NCBI GenBank assembly: GCA_011045925.1
Contig: DSBS01000060.1
Location: 1-17,882, forward strand
DNA: 17,882 nt
Reading direction: 5' to 3'
Source: Candidatus Woesearchaeota archaeon
Lineage (GTDB): Archaea; Nanobdellota; Nanobdellia; Woesearchaeales; JASKKU01
Below the pieces are notes generated by a model that did not search any database, was not told the origin of the DNA, and worked only from the letters and a program-made list of their open reading frames with translations. The position numbers and the translations under genes were made by a program. Numbering within the stretch: position 1 is the stretch's first letter; every line of letters starts with the position of its first letter. Positions 7,535 to 13,295 of the stretch are shown one piece after another.

Positions 7535-8479
7535 ATGATGAATTTATTTGATTTTGCAAAAAAGGCGCATAAGCTTCTTCCAGGGCATAGAAGCTGCGCA
7601 GGATGCCCGGCGCCAATTGTTGCAAGGGCAATTCTTTCAGCAACAGATGATGAAGTTGTTGTGTCTAATGCAACAGGCTGCCTGGAAGTAGTTACAACAA
7701 TCTATCCTCAATCATCATGGAATATCCCTTTTATACACAATACCTTTGAGAATGCAGCAGCAACAATATCAGGAGTAGAAACAGCTTACCGGTCGCTTAA
7801 GAAATCAGGCAGGATTAACCAGAACAGAAAAATCCGGTTTGTAGCCTTTGGTGGAGATGGCGGAACCTATGACATTGGGCTTCAGAGCCTTTCAGCAGCA
7901 CTGGAAAGAGGCCACACCTTCACCTATGTGTGCTACGACAACGAAGGCTATATGAATACAGGCGGCCAGCGCTCGAGCGCAACCCCGATAGGCGCAAACA
8001 CAACCACTGACCCCGTGGGTGAGGTTCGGGTTGGGAAGCAGGAGTCCAGGAAAGACCTGATGAAAATCGTAGCAGCCCATCATATCCCTTATGCAGCACA
8101 GGCATCCTTATCAAACTGGCCAGACCTTCTGAAGAAAGCACAAAAGGCACTAAGCACAGAAGGGCCAAGCTTTTTGCTTGTTTTATCTCCTTGTGTGGCA
8201 GTCTGGAAAATCAAGCCTGACATGGCGGTTGAGCTCTCAAGGCTTGCTGTTGACACTTGTTTCTGGCCCTTATACGAAATAGAAGACGGAAAGTTCAGGC
8301 TTAATTTTGACCCGGCAGGCAACAAGCTTCCAATCGCAGAGTTCCTAAAGCATCAGGGCAGGTACAAGCATCTTCTTGAGCCAAAAAACAAAAAGCTGCT
8401 GGACAGGCTTCAGGCAGAAGTTGACCACGAGTTTGAAAAGATTAAGAAGCTTAGCGAGATTGGAATTTCTGTATTCTAA
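7535..8479 (+). CDS. porB: Pyruvate/2-oxoacid:ferredoxin oxidoreductase, beta subunit
   Basis: Beta subunit, binds thiamine diphosphate and the proximal [4Fe-4S] cluster. 314 residues. The cluster ligands are visible: C21 and C24 (SCAGCPAP), C49 (TGCLEV) and C220 (LSPCVAVWK). The ThDP motif is GGDGGTYDIG (G107-G109) through YDNEGYMNTG (N136). It starts with tandem ATG codons six bases after the porA stop; GAGG ten bases upstream is a plausible ribosome-binding site. Last gene of the operon, followed directly by an oligo-T tract. Confidence 0.96.
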   Translation: MMNLFDFAKKAHKLLPGHRSCAGCPAPIVARAILSATDDEVVVSNATGCLEVVTTIYPQSSWNIPFIHNTFENAAATISGVETAYRSLKKSGRINQNRKIRFVAFGGDGGTYDIGLQSLSAALERGHTFTYVCYDNEGYMNTGGQRSSATPIGANTTTDPVGEVRVGKQESRKDLMKIVAAHHIPYAAQASLSNWPDLLKKAQKALSTEGPSFLLVLSPCVAVWKIKPDMAVELSRLAVDTCFWPLYEIEDGKFRLNFDPAGNKLPIAEFLKHQGRYKHLLEPKNKKLLDRLQAEVDHEFEKIKKLSEIGISVF

Positions 8480-8482
8480 GAA

Positions 8483-8500
8483 TTTTTTATAATTTTATTC
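8483..8500 (+). terminator. Oligo-T terminator of the por operon
   Basis: Six T begin four bases after the porB stop and are followed by further T-rich sequence (TTTTATT). This matches intrinsic archaeal termination, without a hairpin. Confidence 0.55.
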
Positions 8501-8576
8501 CTTAGCCTTGGCCTATTTTCCTACTTCACATAGCAGAAGCACTTGAAAGCTTTTTTAAGAAGCTGTTTGAATTCAT

Positions 8577-8591
8577 TTGATTAAGAATCAA
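8577..8591. promoter_or_regulatory. 15-base inverted repeat upstream of the SGNH gene, possible operator
   Basis: TTGATT-AAG-AATCAA is a perfect six-base inverted repeat around a three-base spacer. It lies immediately before two TATA-like blocks, so its position suits a dimeric regulator. In A/T-rich sequence it could be chance; no second copy was noticed in the window. Confidence 0.3.
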
Positions 8592-8620
8592 TAAGCTTTT
8601 AAACCCTTTGCTTAAATAAG
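8592..8620 (+). promoter_or_regulatory. Candidate promoter region of the SGNH hydrolase gene
   Basis: Two TATA-like blocks occur: AAGCTTTTAAACC near 8594-8605 and CTTAAATAAG near 8611-8620. The second predicts a start site near 8640, giving a leader of about 20 bases before the ATG at 8663. No clear ribosome-binding site is visible. Apart from this, the inverted repeat and the por terminator, the 183-base spacer shows nothing recognisable. Confidence 0.4.
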
Positions 8621-8662
8621 TGAAAATAAACTTATCTTCAAAAGGCAAACTTAAACCAGAAA

Positions 8663-9295
8663 ATGAAAAGAACTAAGTCTAAAAAGGCTAATTCCAGAAA
8701 AAACCTCTGGAAAACAAGCCAGCTGACAAAGATACTTTTTATTTCTGTAATCTTCTTTTTTGCTTTCTTGACTTTAAATTACCTTATCGAAAGTGCCCAG
8801 AAAAGCAATACATTTAACATAGTAATCGTTGGTGATTCTGTAGTTAAGCTTGATTGCCCCAGGGGAAAGGTTCTTGAGAAAAAGCTAAATTCAGACAGTT
8901 CTCTAAACAGCTTCAAGTCTGAAAACAACATTAGCTCTTTTAAGGTAATTTCAGTGGGCTCTTCTGGTTCAGACATACGCGACTCAATGAGCAACCTTGA
9001 AGCCAGAAGAAGTCAGGTAGAAAGAGTTGATTTGCTTTTCTTTTTATCAGGATGGAACAAGCATTGGTACAGCTCAGATTATAATCCCTGCGTTAAGTTA
9101 GACTGCTATGATAAAATTGAAACAGGCAGGTTCTTTCTAAATCTCTCGAAGAGTGAAAATGAGATTCTTAAAAGGTTTGGAACCGATGGCTTTATTAGTT
9201 GGCTTAACAGGGATTCTCACGACTGTACAAATATTTTCTTTGAAAACCCAGGCTTGTTTTTCAGGGAGTTTGACTCTTTTGACTTCTCTATATAG
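8663..9295 (+). CDS. SGNH/GDSL-type hydrolase, membrane-anchored, N-terminal part of a frameshifted gene
   Basis: N-terminal 210 residues of a predicted serine hydrolase (esterase/acyl-hydrolase type, substrate unknown). A basic start is followed by a single membrane helix (~22-41), so the catalytic domain should face the cell exterior. SGNH block I is VIVGDSV (nucleophile S59), a block II-type Gly follows in ISVGSSGSDIRDS, and block III is FFLSGWNKHW (Asn). The frame stops at TAG 9293-9295 before the block V Asp-His. The missing half continues in the +1 frame; joined, the protein would be ~347 residues. The break coincides with a single extra T in a duplicated 9-base unit, so this is a recent mutation, a sequencing or assembly error, or, least likely, programmed frameshifting. 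The SGNH assignment rests on motif order rather than strong overall similarity. Confidence 0.6.
   Translation: MKRTKSKKANSRKNLWKTSQLTKILFISVIFFFAFLTLNYLIESAQKSNTFNIVIVGDSVVKLDCPRGKVLEKKLNSDSSLNSFKSENNISSFKVISVGSSGSDIRDSMSNLEARRSQVERVDLLFFLSGWNKHWYSSDYNPCVKLDCYDKIETGRFFLNLSKSENEILKRFGTDGFISWLNRDSHDCTNIFFENPGLFFREFDSFDFSI
9269..9287 (+). repeat. Tandem 9-base duplication with one extra T at the frameshift
   Basis: The first unit is TTTGACTCT (9269-9277). The second is TTTGACTTCT (9278-9287), identical except for one extra T at 9284/9285. Removing that base joins the two hydrolase frames as ...EFDSFDSLYRIALAS... with no stop. Confidence 0.75.
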
Positions 9296-9707
9296 GATAG
9301 CCCTGGCGAGTATGAGATTTTGCTTAAGCAGGGTTATTCATGAAAACACAGAAAAAGGCGCAAAAGTGGTTTTTGTGACTGTGCCAGATGGGCTTGTTGA
9401 AGGAAAAGTTCCTTTGATGTCTCTTAATCAGTGCCTGCTTATTGATGCAGAAAATTATGTAACCATTCACAATCTTTATATTGAAAAGAAAAAGGAAGTA
9501 GCAGAATTAAGTGAAGTAGATGTTTTAGACCTGAGGGCAGCCTTCAAAGAGTTCCCAAATTACAAAGAGCGTTTTTTTGACTATAACGAAAATGAAGTCT
9601 TGGATGATATAGTTTATGTAAACGACCCAATCCACCCAAACGAGCAAGGACGCGACCTTTGCACAGAATTATATTATGATTATATTGTTAATATTTTAGC
9701 TTCTTAA
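9288..9707 (+). pseudogene. SGNH/GDSL-type hydrolase, C-terminal part (+1 frame)
   Basis: Continuation of the preceding gene, shifted by +1. The frame reads LYRIALASMRFCLSRVIHEN (helix), GAKVVFVTVPDG (buried strand of the fold), and ends with VNDPIHPNEQG, the block V Asp-x-x-His that completes the catalytic triad. The frame is open upstream as far as an ATG at 9153, but that part encodes an unlikely hydrophobic peptide antisense to the sense of the first half, so it is treated as a shadow. The first in-frame ATG within the plausible part is at 9312. There is no ribosome-binding site, so it is unlikely to be translated independently. A T-rich stretch at 9729-9750 may terminate transcription. 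Confidence 0.55.
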
Positions 9708-9710
9708 GAA

Positions 9711-9725
9711 AAAAACCTGAAAAAA
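9711..9725 (-). terminator. Oligo-T terminator of the DUF5652-like gene
   Basis: On the minus strand, two T-runs (six and seven T) follow the stop of the small membrane-protein gene by about 30-45 bases, in the gap shared with the convergent hydrolase gene. Confidence 0.4.
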
Positions 9726-9754
9726 CTTATTTTCTCTTTTATTCAGAATAATCT

Positions 9755-10012
9755 TCACTTTTTTCTTTTCTTCTTTACAGGCTTAGCGGGTGGCTTTTCT
9801 CTTGCTTTATCTGCCTTTCTCTGGAAGAAAGCAAGATATACAATAGGCAGGATTCCCATCGTGTTAAAGATGAAAATAAATATAAACCAAATAAGCTGGT
9901 TGTTCCTTCCTGATTTCCAGAGCCCAATCCCTTTCCAGACAGCTTCCCAGACCATCAGAACAGGCATCATTACAAGCAAAAAGATTGGAATTGCCGCAAG
10001 TGTTGGTTGCAT
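9755..10012 (-). CDS. Small two-helix membrane protein, DUF5652-like
   Basis: 85 residues. Helix 1 is ~6-24 (AAIPIFLLVMMPVLMVWEAV), helix 2 ~40-63 (LIWFIFIFIFNTMGILPIVYL). Between them lies WKGIGLWKSGRNNQLIWF, and the tail is strongly basic (PPAKPVKKKRKK). The pattern W-K-x-x-x-L-W-x-x-x-R-N-x-Q-x-x-W-F followed by N-T-x-G-I-L matches my recollection of DUF5652, a small family of unknown function common in DPANN archaea and candidate-phyla bacteria. The basic tail should be cytoplasmic. The ATG is preceded on its strand by GGAAGGT about five bases upstream, a good ribosome-binding site. A TATA-like TTTTAAAAAG lies ~30 bases upstream, and minus-strand T-runs follow the stop. Confidence 0.7.
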   Translation of the reverse strand: MQPTLAAIPIFLLVMMPVLMVWEAVWKGIGLWKSGRNNQLIWFIFIFIFNTMGILPIVYLAFFQRKADKAREKPPAKPVKKKRKK

Positions 10013-10093
10013 TTTCTACCTTCCGGGATCATTGTCTTTTTAAAACTTTCTAAAAAGCCAGTTTAAATCAAAATAGCCAAGAAAGAAGCAGGC

Positions 10094-10573
10094 TTACTTT
10101 TCATCTTCGTCATCTTTATCTGCGGGTGTTTCCTGAAGCTTCTGAACCTCTTCATGTGAAAGAAACTTAAGCTCAACATCCATCCTTTCCTTTGCTACCT
10201 CAGCATCAAAAAGGTCTCCAAGAATCACCATTTGCTCCTTGAAGTCTCCCCCAAGGTAATACTTCTTGTCAAACATATTGTAATTAATCATACCCATGCT
10301 TTTCATGGGTGTGATTATCCTGTCATAAAACTGCCTTTTATTGTATGTGATTGGCTTGTTCTGGCTAGCCCACGGAATCTTAACCTTGCTCTTGAAAATA
10401 AGGCCAAAGTGGAGTGTGTTCGCAAAAGTTGACATCTGCTGTCTTGTAAGCATCCCCCCATTCTGCTTAAAATACTCTATTAACAGCTTGGCAACAGCCC
10501 TTTGCTGGTTTGTGGAAAATATAACCTCTATTATGCTCTCAGGAAGGTTAAACTTGTCAAATAGCACTACCAT
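10094..10573 (-). CDS. Uncharacterised protein, possible winged-helix domain with acidic tail
   Basis: 159 residues, not recognised as a named family. The N-terminal two thirds are helical, with a pattern suggesting a winged-helix fold: AVAKLLIEYFKQNG, then LTRQQMSTFAN, then NKRQFYDRIITPMKSMGMI as a candidate recognition helix, followed by a beta hairpin (YNMFDKKYYLGG). The C-terminus is very acidic (ADKDDEDEK). A cytoplasmic DNA-binding or regulatory role is inferred from this pattern only. A TATA box (CTTTAAATACT, minus strand) lies 28 bases before the ATG, supporting a leaderless start. The gene is divergent from secF across a 181-base spacer and ends 81 bases upstream of the DUF5652-like gene on the same strand. 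Confidence 0.7.
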   Translation of the reverse strand: MVVLFDKFNLPESIIEVIFSTNQQRAVAKLLIEYFKQNGGMLTRQQMSTFANTLHFGLIFKSKVKIPWASQNKPITYNKRQFYDRIITPMKSMGMINYNMFDKKYYLGGDFKEQMVILGDLFDAEVAKERMDVELKFLSHEEVQKLQETPADKDDEDEK

Positions 10574-10595
10574 AGCCTTGGTGAAAGTCTAATAT

Positions 10596-10606
10596 AGTAT
10601 TTAAAG
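10596..10606 (-). promoter_or_regulatory. TATA box of the winged-helix-like gene
   Basis: CTTTAAATACT on the minus strand is centred 28 bases before the ATG at 10573. That fits leaderless initiation. Confidence 0.5.
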
Positions 10607-10706
10607 ATTATGCTTTTTCTATACTGTTGTATTTTTGTTATCAGGAAGAAGCGAATTTATCTCTCATAAGTTTTAATAAGATAAGTCCTTTATAATCGAA
10701 AAAAAG

Positions 10707-10720
10707 CAAAAGCTTTAAAA
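10707..10720 (+). promoter_or_regulatory. BRE/TATA element of secFD
   Basis: CAAAAGCTTTAAAA resembles the archaeal BRE plus TATA arrangement (AAAG-CTTTAWAA) and predicts a start site near 10742, leaving a leader of ~13 bases before the secF ATG at 10755. A weaker TTTATAAT block lies upstream at 10689-10696. Confidence 0.5.
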
Positions 10721-10754
10721 GCCGAGCTAAATTTTCCCAGAAAAGAAGCAGAAA

Positions 10755-11642
10755 ATGAATTTTGCCAAGGAAATTTATAAGAAGCAATACAAGCGTCTCA
10801 TCCTGATTACGCTTACAATTGTTGTGCTTTCAATTGTTCAGATTGCTTACCAATACAGTGCAACAGGAGAGTTTATCAACAGGGGAATCTCTCTTAAGGG
10901 AGGCACCTCTCTATCTGTTTTCGTTACAGAGGAATTTAACCTGGATGAAATACAGACCGCATTAATATCTGGGTTTCCAGACCATGAGTTTGAGATTAAG
11001 TCCATAAAAAGCACACAGTACCCTTTTGCTTTTATAGTCGAAAGCACCCTGGAAGCGGATGACAGTGAAAGGCTTCTTAATACCGTTAAGGGAATAACAG
11101 GCCCTCTTGCAAATGAAGATTACTCGCTTGAGGTAATCGGGCCAACTCTTGGGGAAGGCTTTTTTAGGCAGGTTCTTGTTGCTTTGGCATTTGCATTTTT
11201 GCTGATGGCTTTGGTTGTCTGGTTTCATTTCAAGGCTCCAGTGCCTTCCCTTGCAGTTGTACTTTCTGCATTTACAGACATCGTAGTTACTGTTGCTATA
11301 GTAAATCTTATGGGAATAAGAATCTCTAGTGCTGGAATTGCGGCTTTCCTTATGCTTATAGGATATTCAGTTGATACAGACATACTTCTTGCAACCAGGC
11401 TTCTTAAGAAAAAGGGAGAGGATGTTTTCACAAGGCTGATTGGGGCAATGAAGACTGGCCTGACAATGTCTTTTACTTCTCTTGGAGCTGTTATTATTGC
11501 TTTAGTTGTAAGCAACTCGCTGGTTATCCAGCAGATAATGCAGATTCTTCTGATAGGCCTTATTGTTGACTTATTCAGCACATGGATTCAGAATGCTGGA
11601 ATACTAAGAATGTACGCTGAGAAAAATGAAAAAAAGGGTTAA
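10755..11642 (+). CDS. secF: Protein translocase accessory subunit SecF
   Basis: With SecD forms the membrane complex that assists late stages of Sec-dependent protein export. 295 residues, as usual for archaeal SecF. TM1 is ~14-34; the external domain starts with the SecF motif GISLKGGTSLSVF; TM2-TM6 lie at ~137-157, 163-186, 190-211, 236-253 and 257-279. TM4 holds the conserved acidic motif GYSVDTDILL (D207), thought to take part in proton-coupled movement. The stop overlaps the secD start by 17 bases, indicating co-translation. The gene has its own upstream BRE/TATA element. Confidence 0.95.
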   Translation: MNFAKEIYKKQYKRLILITLTIVVLSIVQIAYQYSATGEFINRGISLKGGTSLSVFVTEEFNLDEIQTALISGFPDHEFEIKSIKSTQYPFAFIVESTLEADDSERLLNTVKGITGPLANEDYSLEVIGPTLGEGFFRQVLVALAFAFLLMALVVWFHFKAPVPSLAVVLSAFTDIVVTVAIVNLMGIRISSAGIAAFLMLIGYSVDTDILLATRLLKKKGEDVFTRLIGAMKTGLTMSFTSLGAVIIALVVSNSLVIQQIMQILLIGLIVDLFSTWIQNAGILRMYAEKNEKKG

Positions 11643-13218
11643 GGATATTTTCAGGAGCTGGAGAGTATGGGTGCTTATGATAGCCATACTGCTGGCAGTT
11701 ATTGCAATAAATCCTAGCGTAAATGTCACTGGCGTTGCAATCAGGGGGATTGAGAGAGACAGCCCTGCAAGCCTTGCAGGAATAGAGATTCCTGAGGGTG
11801 TTGCCTCTCCCAGGGCAAGAGAGATTATAAGGTCCATTAACAATGCCCCAATAAACAACATTGATGATTACCTGAAGGAGGTTTCAGGCATAGAGCCAAA
11901 CATGACAGTATTAATAAGGACAAATAAAGGTGATTATCAGCTTATCGCCGGAGAGCGAAACAACCAGGCTTACCTTGGGCTTAATGTTTATGATGCCCCT
12001 GAAAACAACATTCGGTTTGGGCTTGAGATTGTAGGCGGAACCCGGGCGATTCTTCAGCCAACAGGCGAGTATAACGAAAGTGACATTGATTTTGTGCTTC
12101 AGAGCCTTAAGGAAAGGCTTAATGTATATGGGCTTTCTGATGTAGTAGTGAGGCTTTCCAGAGACCTCGAGGGCAGGAGCTTTATAGTAGTTGAGATTGC
12201 CGGAGCAACCAGCGAAGAGATTGTCCAGCTTCTAAGCCAGCAGGGATTATTTGAGGCAAAGATTGGAGATGAGGTTGTTTTTATTGGCGGGGAGAGGGAT
12301 GTAACCTATGTTTGCAGAACCCCTCAATGCAGCTGGGTAGTAGACCCCAGAAGAGGAATACAGAGGGTAGAGGGCGGCTTTATGGCAAACTTTGGCTTCT
12401 CCATCACATTAAGCCCGCAGGCAGCACAAAGGTTTGCTGACATAACAAGGGACCTTAAGGTTGTTTATGAAGGGCAGGATAGCTACCTTAATGAGTCAAT
12501 AGACCTTTACCTTGATGGCAACCTTATAGATTCACTCAGAATCAGCTCTGGGCTTAAGGGCAGGGCTGAGACAAGCATCCAGATATCTGGGCCTGGGTTC
12601 GGAGCAACCCAAAGAGAGGCAATTCTTGACTCTGAGCAGAACATGAAGCAGCTTCAGACAGTTCTTATGACAGGAAGCCTGCCAGTCCAGCTTGATATTG
12701 TTAAGATAGACACTCTCTCGCCAAAGCTTGGGGAGGAGTTCATATCAAATGCAGTATTTGTGGGCCTGTTAGCTGGGCTTGCAGTTATGGGCATAATATA
12801 CATAAGATACAGAAAAAAGGCAGTTGTGCTCCCAGTAGGGATTGTACTGCTATCAGAGGTTCTTATACTTCTTGGGTTTGCAGCTGTTGTTGGCTGGAAC
12901 CTTGACTTGGCATCTATTGCCGGAATTATTATTGCAGTTGGCACAGGAGTGGATGACCAGATTATTATCCTTGACGAGATAAAAAGAGGCACAAAGTCAA
13001 CAAGGTTCATAAACTGGAAGGAGATGATCCAAAGGGCATTCTTTATAATCATGGGGGCTTACTTTACAACACTTGCTGCGATGATTCCACTTTTCTGGGC
13101 AGGAGTAGGAATGCTCAGAGGGTTTGCCTTCACCACAATTGTTGGCGTAAGTGTCGGCGTATTCATCACAAGACCGGCTTTTGCAAAAATAGCAGAGATA
13201 CTGCTTAAGGAATATTGA
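11626..13218 (+). CDS. secD: Protein translocase accessory subunit SecD with PDZ-like N-terminal segment
   Basis: Partner of SecF in the export complex. 530 residues. TM1 is ~14-30; the large external domain includes FGLEIVGGTRAILQP (SecD motif, Glu where Asp is usual) and the P1-type segment from ~145. It is followed by five C-terminal helices, including TM4 with GTGVDDQIIILDEIKRG, the conserved Asp-containing SecD signature. Between TM1 and the GLEIVGG motif, residues ~35-108 look like a PDZ domain: VAIRGIERDSPASLAGI, then EIIRSINNAPINNIDDYLKEV, then TVLIRTNKGDYQLIAG. Such a segment is not part of the bacterial SecD layout. The ATG at 11626 lies inside the end of secF. Strong T-runs follow the stop. 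Confidence 0.95.
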   Translation: MKKRVKDIFRSWRVWVLMIAILLAVIAINPSVNVTGVAIRGIERDSPASLAGIEIPEGVASPRAREIIRSINNAPINNIDDYLKEVSGIEPNMTVLIRTNKGDYQLIAGERNNQAYLGLNVYDAPENNIRFGLEIVGGTRAILQPTGEYNESDIDFVLQSLKERLNVYGLSDVVVRLSRDLEGRSFIVVEIAGATSEEIVQLLSQQGLFEAKIGDEVVFIGGERDVTYVCRTPQCSWVVDPRRGIQRVEGGFMANFGFSITLSPQAAQRFADITRDLKVVYEGQDSYLNESIDLYLDGNLIDSLRISSGLKGRAETSIQISGPGFGATQREAILDSEQNMKQLQTVLMTGSLPVQLDIVKIDTLSPKLGEEFISNAVFVGLLAGLAVMGIIYIRYRKKAVVLPVGIVLLSEVLILLGFAAVVGWNLDLASIAGIIIAVGTGVDDQIIILDEIKRGTKSTRFINWKEMIQRAFFIIMGAYFTTLAAMIPLFWAGVGMLRGFAFTTIVGVSVGVFITRPAFAKIAEILLKEY

Positions 13219-13250
13219 TTTCTTTTTTTCTGGGTTGTTTTTTTGTCTTT
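13219..13250 (+). terminator. Oligo-T terminator of secFD
   Basis: Two runs of seven T (13223-13229 and 13238-13244) in a very T-rich stretch begin one base after the secD stop, a strong archaeal U-tract terminator. It also argues against starting the ATPase at the TTG at 13215, since that frame would run through it. Confidence 0.65.
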
Positions 13251-13261
13251 AAGTGGATACA

Positions 13262-13273
13262 AAGCTTTATAAT
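13262..13273 (+). promoter_or_regulatory. BRE/TATA element of the P-type ATPase gene
   Basis: AAGCTTTATAAT is centred ~27 bases before the ATG at 13296. The in-frame ATG at 13272 falls inside this box, which leaves 13296 as the start, at leaderless distance. Confidence 0.6.
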
Positions 13274-13295
13274 GTTGCTTTCAAATAAAGCCAGC

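Noticed and set aside
9153..9287. Start of the C-terminal hydrolase frame at ATG 9153
   Set aside because: This stretch overlaps plausible coding sequence of the first frame (KSENEILKRFG, DCTNIFFENPG) and itself encodes a hydrophobic peptide unlike the fold.
9288..9345. Read-through of the TAG at 9293 in the original frame as an alternative to frameshifting
   Set aside because: That frame hits a TGA about 15 codons later and never reaches the block V DPIHPN motif.
13215..13295. N-terminal extension of the ATPase from a TTG
   Set aside because: Overlaps the secD stop, contains the oligo-T terminator and TATA box, and encodes residues not typical of P2A N-termini.
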